64,000 nucleotides of DNA from Anisakis pegreffii (Eukaryota > Nematoda > Chromadorea > Rhabditida > Anisakidae). Both the position numbers and the translations under genes were made by a program. The notes beneath the pieces were generated by a model. The model ran no database searches. It was not told the DNA's origin and saw only the letters and a program-made list of their open reading frames with translations. The stretch covers positions 1 to 64,000 of the forward strand of contig JAPYMA010000475.1 of NCBI GenBank assembly GCA_035041965.1, read 5' to 3'. Of the stretch, positions 14,327-27,800 are shown one piece after another; the first letter of the stretch is position 1; the number at the start of each line of letters is the position of its first letter.

Positions 14327-17300
14327 ATTTCGAATGTGGATCTCCTCTTTTCTAACGGTGCGTTCTGGGTTATTGCTCAAAGGTAATGCCATCGTCAGGT
14401 GTTACCTGTCTTGTTATGATGGCCGTTATGAAGCAGTCTGTTTATGTTTGTCGTTAGAACTTCAAGCTACACACTTTTCTCTGCTGTTATAATATTTCTC
14501 ACTATGTAATATGCCTACTGACACGCTAATTTTCACTCGTGAACAATCCCTTTATACGTGAACTCCTTTGGTCAGTTGACATTATTGGCCAGTCCAGTAC
14601 GCACCATTACCTTGTTTTTTCAATTGATGTTCTTATTACCGATGTGTTTTTATGGTATTTTTTGTTGTGTTTTTTGGTTTTTCCGTTGGTGTGGTTCTGT
14701 TGTTGATGAGCTTAAATGAATAACGTATGTGTCCGTATAGAGGATATTGATAAGATCATTGAGAATACTATAACATTTGAACTGAGGGTTACATCTAGCA
14801 TCACATTTAATTTTTTCGTTAGATATCTTTTATTTGATTCATCATTTCGTTTTATGATTCATTGTTCGCGTCAGGTTCATGAGTGTTGTGTAGAGATTTC
14901 CGGAAAAATTGATTTCCTAGCTGTTTCTCAGATATTGAGTTCTAGTTTTCCTTGATCGAGCTGTGAATAATGATAGTCATTTGTATCAATAACCATCTTC
15001 ATATCATTCCAGCAGTTCGTCGCCATTTCGAATTCCTTGCGTTCCGCACATTAAAGTGCTATCTCAGGACGTATTTGACTCAGTAATGGAAAAAAATTAA
15101 CCTATTCTCATTTACAAAACTGTTGGTTGAACTCGATCAAAACTTTTGTAATCCAATCTTGCAAGCTTCTTTGGCCTCTCCTATAAACCCGAGCAGTTTC
15201 CTGGACTTTGCAGACTTCTGAGCTCCTTCACCTGGAGGCTGTAATGAACGATGAGGATCACCAGAATCCCCCAGTGAACGAACTAAGAAGGCTACAAATC
15301 CATGCGAATAAGAAGAGTCGTCTTCGTCGTAAGGAATCGTTCTCGCTCTACATCTATTGTCAAATCCATCCCGATCTTGGGATCTCATCTCGTGCGATGT
15401 GGACCATGGATTCCTTTCCTATATGTATATGTGTATATCATATATATTTATATCAACTTATCGTATGAGCTATTTGTTTCTGTTTCGGATTAATTCCTCT
15501 AAGCCATACGTTAGTTAATAGTTTTATACTTAATGAACTCTGTGAGCAATAAGGAACATCCCCAACACTCTTTGATGCATCCTTTCAATCTGAATTGATA
15601 CCGATTTTAATGTTGGTTTTTCTGGTGCCCATTTTTTTACATCACTTCTGTAGATGATTCAAAATGAAAAAATTCACTTTGTCAGATTTGTTTTTAGTTT
15701 TTTTTATTGTCTTGTTTTTTTTTTGGGTGGATCAAGTTGGAGCTGAACTCTTGCTAGTATCGGAGAGAAGATTAATTGTTTAAGTAAACGAAGTGGGGAT
15801 AACTGAATTCGTTTCTCTTATTGTTCCTTATTGTTCATTAAGGTTTTACTTGAGACGAAGTATTTTGCGGGTAGATCGCATTACAAGTACACATTTGTTT
15901 CAAATGACTCTCATAATACTCTATTTATGGACATGAAATAAGTTGGTAATGTTAACAAATTACTTCAGTTCAGTCATCTCAATGATTCAATCAAAATTCA
16001 CTGATTGATCTTAAATTCGGTAAGGTTGTATTTCAGGTTGGTGAAATCACAACGGCATTTCGTTCATGCGGTCATTTCTTGCTGTGCTCTTACTGAGTAA
16101 TACTAGCAAGTAACTAAGTAACACATTCAACTGCGAATGTGAACAAAATGCCGTATTGATTTTACTAACCTAAAATATAAAATTTTCATAAATTCATATT
16201 CTTCATTGGATTACATGCAGTAAGTTTTAAATCAGAGAGATCGAGCAAATTTTGTTATTGTTTCGATTATGCTTAGCAGTGAGTGGAGAATGCAACGGAA
16301 GATGATAAAACACCAAAGGATTGATTGATATATGTTTTGAATATTTCGTGTAAATAATTTTAGTTGAATGTTGCTATTGGCTGAATGAAAAGAATCGCTT
16401 CTGATGAGATGCAATCTATTCTTAAACAACTACGATAGGTATTGCTGTTGCGTTCATCATTATTAATACGCTTATTTTTTAATCATTTCAAGCAAGTTGG
16501 TCGCTTTTAATGGTTTTTGGGAATCGATCTCATTAGCTATTTATTCGTGTATTTTATACAACACTTACTGGTTGTTATGTCCTAGGAATATATATCTATT
16601 TTTTTATTTATAAATATACATATATATGCATAAATTTCAGTGAAATCGAATAATTTTTATCTTAGTTTTTTTTTTAAAATCTCGTATACATTTTCATCTC
16701 GTGTATTCTTTTGTATTTGTTTGTTGTTGTTGTTGTTATAATTATTACTGATAATGTTATTGTCCAGTCCCTCTTATCTGTTTGTTTTTCTCTCTCTTCT
16801 TTTATTTAGATCCTCAGTAACTATTTGTGCTTTTATGGTCAAATAGTGTTTTGTGAAAGTTGTTATATAAAAGTATTACTGTACGTAATTATGACAATCA
16901 TCTTTGTATTGTGTTTTGAAGCACTCTTGTTTTAATCACTCCACCACAGATTCTCCGTTCTGATGATGTTAATCGATGGTAAGATGGAGTTTGTCATCTT
17001 TGGTAGCTTTTCAACAGAAGTGTATGTTTGTCATCAATTCTGATCATTAATTGTGGTTATGAAATGCAATAAGATTTTCAAAAAAAAGCAGATCTGGATT
17101 TAATCCACCGCAGAATTTTAGCATAAATACGAACAACAACTCATCATACTCGGTCATTTAATTGTTTATGGATTAGCTTTATTCACCTCTTCTCTCTCTC
17201 TTTCTCTTCCAGTTAATACGGTTGATCTCGTAACTGTTAATTGCATTTTATTTCATCTTAACGTATTTACATCGTCCTATTCATTCTTGAATTCTCACTC

Positions 17301-18333
17301 TTTTTCGTTATTGAACGACTTTCTTTTTAGTATTGATGGAGGGCCTTGAATTGATGAATCGAACAAAACAAGAAGATTGTTGTATATTAGCAAATGTTCG
17401 ATTTCCTTAGCCGAATAAAATAATTGTTTTGCATTCATCGAATGAATCGGTATAAAACTATTAGAAGCTACTTCATATAGCATATTAATTGTGAACGGTG
17501 GAGTTGATTTTCGAATACGTTATAATGTTTGTTGTTTGTTTATTTAGTGTTTGTTTGCTTATGCACTTGTTATGAAATCGCTGTTTTGATATTATACTTC
17601 AATTTTAATACTACAAACAGTTGATTGTTGCAATTCAAATTGACTCGCACACACACACCGTTTATTCTATTTATAATGGTTTCACTCAACGCAAACTAAA
17701 GCCATATGGTTGTTTTTTTTTTTGAGATTAATTTCTGATTCTGTTCTACATGAAAATGAAAGGAAATTTTTCGCACCTTTATATCTGAAATGTCTACTGA
17801 TACGTTTGTTCGTTCACATTTTTTGAATAAATGCACATTGTATATTTGAAAATGCAATAAATCATTGAAACATTTGACTATATTCAAAGAAGTAACATGA
17901 AACTCAAATGGAACGATAATCTGATCGTGAGGGGTGAATAGATATTGCAATGCGTTTCATGTAGATGCGCATTATTTTTTTAAATAAATTAATCACCTGT
18001 TTTATATGAGTTTCATTTGATAACTCATCGTCTAACCCAATTATTGTCTCTCTCAGGACCTATAATACGCAGTCTGTGTGTCGCTCTCTGTGTGTAGTTA
18101 ATCGAATGATGTCCTTAATGATTACTTGACCAATGTTGTGTCTTTAAACGTAATTTTATTTGTGAGTGATTCTCAACAGCAGAATAAAGCCAGTTCTCAT
18201 TTACGTCTTCTTAAGCTTGAAGCATTATGTTCGTTCATGTTATCAGATCGGGCCTATAGACTGAATCGATAACTTAAATGCACTGACTAGCTACAAATTT
18301 GACGAGACGGTCGACTGCCTATATAGTTTAGAG

Positions 18334-18442
18334 CAGGGTTTGTCAGCCGGGGTGCGAGGTGGCATGCCAGGGGATGCGAGAGTGGTGCAATGAGGGGAGG
18401 TGAATGAGGGGTGCGAAGGGCAAAAAAGGTTGAGAACCACTG
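18334..18442 (+). mobile_element. Short hAT-like MITE, copy 1
   Basis: A G-rich block starts CAGGGTTTGTCAGCCGGGGT and ends GGTTGAGAACCACTG. The ends are approximate inverted repeats of the CAGNGGTTCTCAACC type, a common signature of non-autonomous hAT elements in animals. Its G-richness stands out in AT-rich surroundings. I see no clear 8-bp target duplication. Related copies are at 55504-55660 and 59893-60210. Confidence 0.6.
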
Positions 18443-19344
18443 CAATACCCACTGTTTAGGTGATATAAACTGATCAGCAACTCTAAGTCGTATGTGACAG
18501 CTCTAGGCATTCGCTTGGCTATGGGCCTGTGTGAGATCAATACGTTGTATATGACCATAATGTTATCATGTACTATTGTTGTTGTTGTTTTGTTTTATTG
18601 GTCGAATAAACTGTATTCAGTATTTATTGGTCGATTCACAGACTATTTCTTCGTTTAACCACTTTTTACGTCTATTTCTTATAGACTATTCGTTCATTCG
18701 TTTTATTATACTTCTCAATCTCAATGAATTTGCTGGTGAATTGTATTCTATTGGCATGTTTGTTGTGTGTGAAACTGAACCAATCAAGCTCTTATGTTAA
18801 TGATTGAAGGTAGTTCATCAAATGGATTATATCGAACTGTTACGTTTATCATGTGTGATGAGTAATACGTCTCTGACATAACTTGTTTTTTGTTGTTTAA
18901 TTTCAACATTATGTCTTATAAAATCTCGAAGATACGACTGCGGGATTCGTCGTGCTCGCATTTCATCGAAGTTGGTTTATATCCGTTTGCACCTGTCGTA
19001 TCTGAATTATTTTGGCTGCAGTCAGTGTTCATATCTTAAACACTTTAATTTCACACAAATATTTCGTGCTTCATAATGTACATATGACTGAAGCTTTTTC
19101 TCATTCATCTTTTATAATTTTCGTTGCAATGAGCACTGATTTTCTCAACAGTCTCATTGCAGTGAACAAAAGTAATAAAATCAAGCAATCCAATATTCGA
19201 ATCCAAGTGGCATTAATCATCTTTTACCGGTTTTCAAACATAGAGTCGTTTCGAATCATATTTTCGATGATCATTGTCTCCGTAGTGGTCATTGTTTTGT
19301 TATATAATCTCAGCCGATGGTAATATTCTGATAGTTGTATTCCA

Positions 19345-19425
19345 GTATTATTGTTATTATTATTACTATTATTTATTATTATCAACTATTATTATTACTA
19401 TTCATTAGTTATTATTGCTATTGTG
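19345..19425 (+). repeat. ATT-rich microsatellite
   Basis: An interrupted run of TTA/ATT triplets over about 80 bases. It creates a spurious open frame rich in Ile, Tyr and Leu and should not be read as coding. Confidence 0.85.
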
Positions 19426-21000
19426 GTTTTTATAAAATTATCATTATAATTGTTTTCATATTAAATTTATTCATAACGCAATTGTTATCGCTGTATCACT
19501 TGTTGAAGATGTACAGTACTAATTGTAAGCCTACCCGTGGTGGTCGCGCTTATTATTTGCGTTTTACTGATTGTGAGTGTCGAGTAAGAAGTGTTCGCAT
19601 AGTAAGTGGACTTTGTTGTGAAATTGAAGATTGCCGATTTGTGATTCATCTCTCGGTGATGACAGCTTATTATTAACCCAGTCACCGTAAAGTTTAGTGC
19701 TAGCATCAAAAGTTATTTTCAGATCATCTTTCGACCTACTCGCATTTTATTTGAATATGGTTACTGTTAGAAACGAACCAGCTTAATCGGTGCTCTTGGC
19801 AATTGATTGATCAAATTAGATTCACAATTGGAATAGCTTATCGCTATAGCGGACAGCTGAGTTGATTCGCATATGATTCTTTCTCTCGGTGTGGTTATTC
19901 GTTTTCGAATGGTGTTATTCGAAAATGTTCTTTTGTCCACGAGCAATGTGAATATTATTAATCTTATGTTCGTATATCTCGTGTGTGATCTTTTTCGTTT
20001 TCATCATCATCGTCATCATCACTAATATTATTACTATGTTTGTCATTTACTTTCGCTTTTATTTCGCGAAACGGATTACATTTTTCTGTATTGTTTTTGT
20101 TTACGGTTGTTGGCTTTGTATTTACGTTAAAAACGTTATTCTTGTTGATCATTGTTTTCATATTTTGTTTTGAAAATTAATTTAAGTTATATATTGTTGC
20201 TATTTGGTGCGTCCTCATTTTGAATATCATTTACTCAATTCATCCTATCTCGATTTCAGTCTTATTTTAATTCGTATTCAAGAATATACATATGTTGAAG
20301 ACATTTTGGTTGCTTTCATATCTTCTCGCTCAATGATACTCGTATGGATTTTGAGCAAAACCTTGATTCATTTATCAATTACAACAATGATACTTTTCAG
20401 TGGTAGTTTGTTCTGATACCCTATTATATGGTATGCAGTTCATTATAACTCAACGCTTCAAACTGATTGCAAAGTACCGTGCTCATTGTCGACTTTACTC
20501 TAACTCGTCAATTGATAATAACATAAACTGTGCTGTAATTTTTTGTATTAATACACGTCATTTAACATCACGAAATACCATCGTCGTAGAAGAATGATCC
20601 GCTAGAAAAATATTGAAAAGAACTGCTTCATGCACATGTGAGAATTTGTAGAAGCAGTTGCAGTTTGGAGGTAATTTATATTGTGCATTCTCAGTTTGCA
20701 ATATGTTGGCGTATCCAATTGATCGTATACAATACACGGATAGAATTATGAAAAAATTTGTGTCAATGTGGACCAAAGTTTGTACGTGTCAGTGTTAGTA
20801 CATGTCAGTGTTACAGCGCAAATATGTATTTGCATACGTTGACGTTGGAAAAAATATGCATTCATTTGCAGATGAAAAGTTAGCGGAATATAATGGAAGT
20901 AGTTTGCTGAAGCGCTAACCAAAGCAGAATAGAAATTTCGGCTATTTGGAAACAGTAGCGCGTTATTGGCCATCTTTGGTAAGAAGCACCTGGCCATATT

Positions 21001-21108
21001 CTTGTACGAGTCGGTTTTGTGTGAAAGATGGTTTTGTGTGAAAGTTTTGTGTGAAAGATGTACGAGTCGGTTTTGTGTGAAAATGACCGGAGATTTGTGT
21101 GAAAGATA
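21001..21108 (+). repeat. Minisatellite with GTTTTGTGTGAAAG units
   Basis: About five copies of GTTTTGTGTGAAA(G/A) lie in 108 bases, arranged in a higher-order pattern in which TGTACGAGTCGGTTTTGTGTGAAA occurs twice. On the minus strand the repeat keeps a frame open, giving a repeated LSHK motif within 20746-21186, but nothing else supports a protein there. Confidence 0.8.
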
Positions 21109-21651
21109 ACTCATCTGAAACAATAGATTTTGATTGGTGAATTCGTTGCTTGATTCGAATCGGAACAATGTGTTATGGCATTCCAAGATGCTTTATTTTC
21201 TTGAATGTTCAGCAATAGCCTCCAAGATGTTGTATCCCATTTCATACATTTGGATGATGATGAATTCCTCCGAAATTTGTAAACTGGACATGCTGGATAA
21301 CGATTGGCACAATTTACGACTACGAAAACAGCGTCGCACATTTAGACTTGCAAAAGTCAAAAATAACTACCGCTTTTTCGTTATTGGTCTTAGGATGGAT
21401 TAATGGAAATGGTTCCAGTTGTAGTTGTAAGCAGTTAAATTCATTTAGGTTTACAAATTGAGACCTGAATCTTACAATAAAAGTTCTTCTCGAAATAGGT
21501 ATTATCAAAGTGAATAAATTTGTGGGGCTGACTTTATATGAGTAGATCGCTTTTACTTTCACTAGTTGCGAGGATTGCAGCGATTGTTCAATAACCAGCC
21601 AGCTGTTGACAAATGCTGCATTGACAAAATGGATCGCATTTCAAGGGTCCA

Positions 21652-21994
21652 GGATAACTGCATCCCTGCCAAATGCTACCCTGTCAAGTGCTACCATGTT
21701 ATTCAGTCACTCAACGTTCGTTTCGGTTCAATTTTTGAGCCATGCGAACGCATGTTCACCATTGTACAAAACAAGTATATGAAGATGTGCGGAATTCACC
21801 GTGAGTAGTATCGTGGCTGCAAGCAACCGCCTGAACTCTGGATGAGCTCAGCCCTTGTGGCTTAAGCTTCATTATTGCTAGCTGGAGTGGATACCGAGAC
21901 AAACCGGAGGCTAAGCCTCGTGGTAAACCTCAGCAGAATATATTACATCCATGGTTTCCATTAATTAAGAGATGTATACGAAGTATTTGTACGG
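21652..21994 (+). repeat. Inverted repeat, left arm (343 bp)
   Basis: From GGATAACTGCATCCCTGCC to AAGTATTTGTACGG this segment is matched in reverse complement by 23535-23874, at roughly 95% identity by eye. Differences are scattered substitutions plus a 4-base TTAA insertion near 21961. The arms are GC-richer than the surroundings. An open frame through 21566-21808 covers part of the arm but has no family I recognise. With the right arm it encloses 1.54 kb. Confidence 0.85.
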
Positions 21995-23534
21995 TTGTAC
22001 TTATGTTGAGAACGAAGGAGATATAATATTTTCTCAGTTCTCCATCGTTTGTATTATTAAATTCAGTCATTTCATTTAGATCGTTTCAATGATTTGCTGA
22101 TCATCTTCGATCTGATGGGGATTCCATAAACCTATATTTGTTGGTGGAATGAATACATCAACGTTGTACCTTGCACAGGATCTGAATAGTCAATTTTCAT
22201 AGCTTTATTCTCAATTCTTTTTTACCTTTTCATTTTCTGCAGCGGATCAGCCGTGAATTTGTTCTAAGCATTTTGTTTCGTTATGAGTTGGCGATAGGAA
22301 TGATGCAAAATGTGATCATACCTTGGGCTGTCACTAACACTGTAGTTCATAATGCAATTTACAGCTGATACCTCAGTTGATGTTCTGCGTTGTGAGTGAA
22401 TATATCAACTAGGACGAATTCATTTATTTTTAACTGAATACTACGGAAAGAACTGATTCGGTTTACAATGAATTCAGATCAGGGTGAACAGCGCTTGAAC
22501 AAAAATCCTCGAATAAGACTTTGTAGACATATTTCCATCTAAAAACAAAAACATCCACAATTATTATTGAAATACGAAACAAAAGTTCGGAACAAAACGA
22601 TACGAAACATGGAAGAAAAATCTTGTGTATGTAAACATTACACATCACCGGAATTTTATGGAAAGGGTGAGTGTTTTAAGCTGGTTTCAAATATTTCATA
22701 GTTAGGAGGAAGGTTCACATGTGAGCAGGAATTTGAAACGAGGAGAAATTCGAATACAGAACTATTACAGTTGTATTGTTCATAACAATGTGTTAAACAA
22801 CCCATTGGAATTGATAAAGAAGACAGTACAAAAGCTATTTTAATGTAGAAAAACTTCATGTTGCTTGTGCGTTCCGTTGTTGGACATCTCACACTATTTC
22901 ACTCGAATTCTTTTCCTCTTCGTAATTGAACACAGAACTATTCATTTTTAAGAAGAGCAGTATTAAGAGTAATCCTAATAAAGAACTAATCAGTAAGGGT
23001 TAGAAAATTTTAAAAAGCAATGAAAAAACAAAATCCTAATTAAAAAACTGGATGCATGAGATCACGCTAAGATCTGAAACTCAACAACTCAACAAATTGA
23101 ACAAAACAATTGAGCAATATGAGTGAATAACTTTAGCACGTACTGTCCAATTCCAATATCGACATCAATGTACATTAAGTGAGATCGTCATAGATTTGTA
23201 GCTAACGGATACAAAACGATAGTTACATCACGATAAGAAGAACGAGCAAAATTCAAGAACACTATGACAAAAACAATATTCAATGATTATAACAATGCGC
23301 AGAACGTTGCAGTATGTAGCTCACAGAAACATTCTCTTTCGCCTCCTTGCTTTTCTCCTCTCAAACGATTTTTAAGAACAACAGCCTTGTGCAACCAGAG
23401 CAAAGCTTGAAAAGCTTTTATCCGTCTTAAGGAATGGTGAAAGCGATAATGAAAGCTTTTTAAACGACATTTTAACCAACAATTTTCACATTGGCCGAAC
23501 TGAATGTGCAATAGCGTTTGAAAATCTTGCTAGA

Positions 23535-23874
23535 ATCGTACAAACACTTCTTATACATCTCTTAATGGAAACCATGGATGTACAATATTCTGCTGAGGTT
23601 TACCACGAGGCTTAGCCTCCGGTTTGTCTCGGTATCCACTCCAGCTAGCAATAATGAAGCTTAAGCCACAAGGGCGGAGCTCATCCAGAGTTCAGGCGGT
23701 TGCTTGCAGCCACGATACTACTCACGGTGAATTCCGCACATCTTCATATACTTGTTTTGTACAATGGTGAACATGCGTTCGCATGGCTCAAAAATTGAAC
23801 CGAAACGAACGTTGAGTGACTGAATAACATGGTAGCACTTGACAGGGTAGCATTTGGCAGGGATGCAGTTATCC
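23535..23874 (-). repeat. Inverted repeat, right arm (340 bp)
   Basis: This is the reverse-complement partner of 21652-21994. The 1.54 kb between the arms (21995-23534) is ordinary AT-rich DNA with no transposase-like frame. The pair could be the long terminal arms of a non-autonomous element of about 2.2 kb, or two independent insertions of one repeat family in opposite orientation. Confidence 0.85.
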
Positions 23875-24762
23875 GTCACCCGATTTCACAATCGAGGAGA
23901 TGGAACACCGTTGCTGATGAATGTTACTAACGTGGTATCATCAATATATTATGTGGACAACCACGAGTCATTCTGCACCCGTATGGAATGCTCTGCTGTT
24001 ATTATCCAGTTCTACTGTATTATCGTTCGAGCGAAGTTTGTACTGAAGTTGATGACTTGTATGGTCTATATTTAACGCCACAATATGTTTGATGGGCTCA
24101 TATTTATTTCAAATAACCGAAATATGTTGTTACTTCATCATGCTACGAGCTCATTTTATTCATTTGGTGCAACTTCGAGTTCAGCTAATCAACAACTGCA
24201 CCGTTAATCATGCTCGTAAAGAAATCGATAAAAAAAAGCTAAGCTCATGGAGTGGTGCAAATTTCATTTGTGTCGTTTGTTCTGCGTTCTCACCATCAAT
24301 TAACTCCTCTTTGAACAGTCATCTTCCGTTTATTTTTTCACACCATATTTTGTAAAATTTTGCATAGTGTTCTTTGTTACGTTAAATTCTTGTAAATGCG
24401 TCAGTATTACTTCTTAGAACACGTATGTATATATGTATTGCTTATGGTTCAAATTCATTATGATTTCGCTTACTCCATTCATGTTCACCGATTCTTACGT
24501 GCACTTATCTTTACAATGTTGGCTTCATGAATCGAAATTTCAATCTAAATCGTTCGCTCTAGATTGATTTAGAGAATATTGGCATGCCATCTGGTTGTCT
24601 TTAGAAATAAATTCCAGTCAATGATAATATATCCGTTTTTAATACAGTGACCATCTGATGAATTTGTTATGCAATCGTGATTTAACTATCCACATCTCAT
24701 TTTATCCGTACGATTAGTTGCCTTAATCGTTGCGAGAGGAACGAACTAATAACACTAATAAT

Positions 24763-24772
24763 CAAATTTCAG
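24763..24772 (+). promoter_or_regulatory. Candidate trans-splice acceptor of the SCAMP gene
   Basis: AATCAAATTTCAG ends at 24772, 34 bases before the first ATG (24807), with no upstream exon evident. This is a typical setting for nematode spliced-leader addition; the assignment is inference. Confidence 0.45.
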
Positions 24773-24806
24773 GTTCAATATTTTCATATTATCGTGTCCG
24801 AAGTAA

Positions 24807-27800
24807 ATGTCGGCTTTGAATTCAAATCCATTTGGCGATCCATTTGCGGTAAATTATTAATTTCAGTTAACGTGTTTAATTCTTGGAATAATTATTAAAT
24901 GTGATGAATTTTCAGTGGCTCAATCGAATACCATAAATGTGTCCACAATCTATTTAATCATCGATCACTCTTATATTTGTTTTATCACTACCATTTTCGT
25001 TAAGAAATAATTGTTTGTTTGATTATTTTTCGTCCGTTCTTTGTTTCGGTTTATAATTTAATAACTGAATATATCAAGGATCCAAGTGTTGTTCAAGCGG
25101 CCGTGCAGCCTACAGGTGGTGATCCGAATGAGGACTTCAATCCATTTGCACAAAACTCCAAGCCTGCGGCCGCTCAATCAACACCTACTACTCAGACAAC
25201 TAACACTCAGGTACACGTTCTTCACTATTTGCATTTCACTCTTGTTGCATACTCATGCTTTCCTTTCTGATCCTTAGTTGTGTGGAACAGCAAATGCTTG
25301 GCATAACCCTTTTTTGATTGTTTTTTAACCCTTTCGATTACATTGTTTTCAATTTCAAAATTCTGAGGTCTTCAAAGTTTTAAAACCAAAAACTTTACTT
25401 TTAAAAAGTCATTAGGCAATAACTACTTTTACATTGATTAATTTTATGAAGTTCCTTCATCTCGTTAAATGAAGGTTTGTTCGACTATGCTTGTTGAATA
25501 GATTTTATTACATACTAATTCGGTCGCCTAGACGGAATTCACATATCTGCCTTTTCGTACACCTACTTATTGTATTCGTCACACCTTTATTTCAGAAATT
25601 CTTAGTATTTGAAGTTGAGATAATTTTTACAAAACTAATATCTTGCATATGCGCACTACTAGTGGTAAGCAAGCAAAATTCCGTCGCAATTTTAAGCGGA
25701 TTTCGGTTCTGATAATTTTTAGATTTTCGGTTTCTATAAAGGCTTGGGATCGCGAAAATAGATTGCATCGGATTCTAGCCGACCCAGTTTTTCGTTCGTT
25801 TACCGTCATTGATGCGCATAATAAAATGAATGAATTGAATGTTTGTGTGTGTGCTCCGGTCCATCCATCAATGCATCGTACTTTCGGCTATAACTTAAGG
25901 CTTAAACTGCACTAGTGATATTGATAATCAGTTTTTGCCACGTTTAACTGCGACCTCTTCGTGTTCGTAAATGACAACGATAGTGGTTGACGCGTCATCG
26001 CATTGATTAATCGATGTAGCAGCATCCTGTCTGCATTACGCACTCACATCAGCATTCTCGTATGAATCGAATCGAGCGACATTACTGGCCTGCTCGCTGC
26101 GCTAGCCTGGATGCTAACGCAGCAACAGCACAACTTTATGATTATTCACTTTCGGTCATATATCTCTTGATGTTGTTCGTTTGTTATCATCTTACTAGCA
26201 TCCATTCATCCGCCTATCCAACCATTAATCTGTTACATGCACATTCATTTGTCTCATGCATACAGATATTGAGATTGATGTATTTTTTACAGTCAATAAA
26301 AATGTTCATTTCTGAGTGCTAATCAAGCATATTGATCCAGATAAGGATACATTTTACATACACTGGTCCATTGAAGAATTTTGTTAGCAAATTGTATTTG
26401 AAGAAGATTTGTATTTGTGTAAATTTTACTTTCGTATCATTTCATTTCTACCTCTAATCTCCTTTGTGGTTTATCATATAATGTGTTCTTGTGTCATTAT
26501 TTATGCTTCGTATGCCTTTTATTGATATTATAGCGTAAACGTATAACGTATCATACTGAATCTTTTTCTGCGCATCCGGATAGTCCATTTCTAGGTCTGA
26601 TCGAATAGTTTAAAGTTTAGTGAAGGAAACTGGAAGGGGATGGGCGAGAGGTAAATTTTCAGGTGATTTTGAACGGTTTATCGAAAGTACAGAAATTTAG
26701 TTTGTGTTGAGTGATAGGTACCAAAAAAGATGTGTTAATGATTCGAAGTAGTAGTTACTTGCAGCCGACGTCAACCACTGCGCAGTCAAATGCAATGAGC
26801 AGTGATGAACTGTTTCGACGTCAAGAAGAACTCGAAAGGAAAGCACAAGAATTGAGGAGGCGAGAACAGGAATTGGAGCGTCAACAGAGAATAGGTAGCG
26901 CCGGAGTTGCCACAAACCGACCTCATAATTGGCCTCCCATTCCATCATTTCTTCCTATCCAGCCATGCTTCTATCAGGTTACTCTTTTATTTCCTCGATC
27001 GAAATGAACTCTGTAAAACTAATTCACTGAATATTTTTAGTCGAAGAATCTACTCAACTACTTAGTATTTGTAGTGGTAGTATTATCATGTAATGCATTA
27101 CACAATCAACTTCCAGTAGAGTTCTTTCATCATTGGCATTTTCTGTTCATTTTTGTTTCCAGTCTGTAGAGGGTTTCTAACCTTTCTTATAATGAATTTA
27201 TCAAAGTTTTTCGATCTTGAAGACCATGAAGGATAAGTTTACTAAAGTATGTTTAATCGTAATATTGAAATGGATCGCTTTGCTTACACATTCAAAAATT
27301 CGACTTGAAGAACGAGAGGATCTATAGGGAGTGAAACGTATTTGTTTACCGAAATCTACTGGCAGGCGAGTGCAGTAGTGACCAAACAAGAAAAGAAAAT
27401 ATTTGATGAAGAAAGGGCCTGAGTTGTGTTGTTGTTAGTGGCTTTTTGTGGTGGCATATTCAAATTTTCAGGATATCGAAGTGGAGATTCCAGTTCAGTT
27501 TCAGCGTACAGTGACGTTGGTCTATTACGTCTTTTTGACGTACGTGCTAGCACTGACCGTCAATGTGATCGCTTCACTGTTTTTCATGCTCTTCGGACAG
27601 GGCGGAGTGGCTATCTTTCTGCTTGCCATCATTCAACTTCTACTTTTCTCCCCATGTTCATTCCTATTTTGGTTTCGTCCTGTTTATAAAGCTTTCAGGT
27701 GAATGACTTTTACAGCTCACAATCAAATAACATGCGACGAAGTGAACTTTTTCTGGTGACGGAGATCATTGCTTTCATCTGTTAGATACTCTATAATGAG

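Larger units (their letters stand above)
14327..24806. other. 10.5-kb interval without a supportable gene
   Basis: It consists of the unc-37 3' UTR, AT-rich DNA and repeats. A more GC-rich, coding-like patch lies at 15130-15420 but matches no family I know. Simple repeats occur at about 15416-15452 (AT/GT), 16717-16738 (TTG) and 19345-19425 (ATT). A hAT-like MITE (18334-18442), a minisatellite (21001-21108) and two about 340-bp inverted repeats (21652-21994 and 23535-23874) are listed separately. Confidence 0.6.

Noticed and set aside
19335..19676. 113-codon open frame
   Set aside because: The first half is an ATT microsatellite; no support for the rest.
20746..21186. 146-codon minus-strand open frame with LSHK repeats
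   Set aside because: The repeats come from a DNA minisatellite that happens to stay in frame; no domain or splice support.
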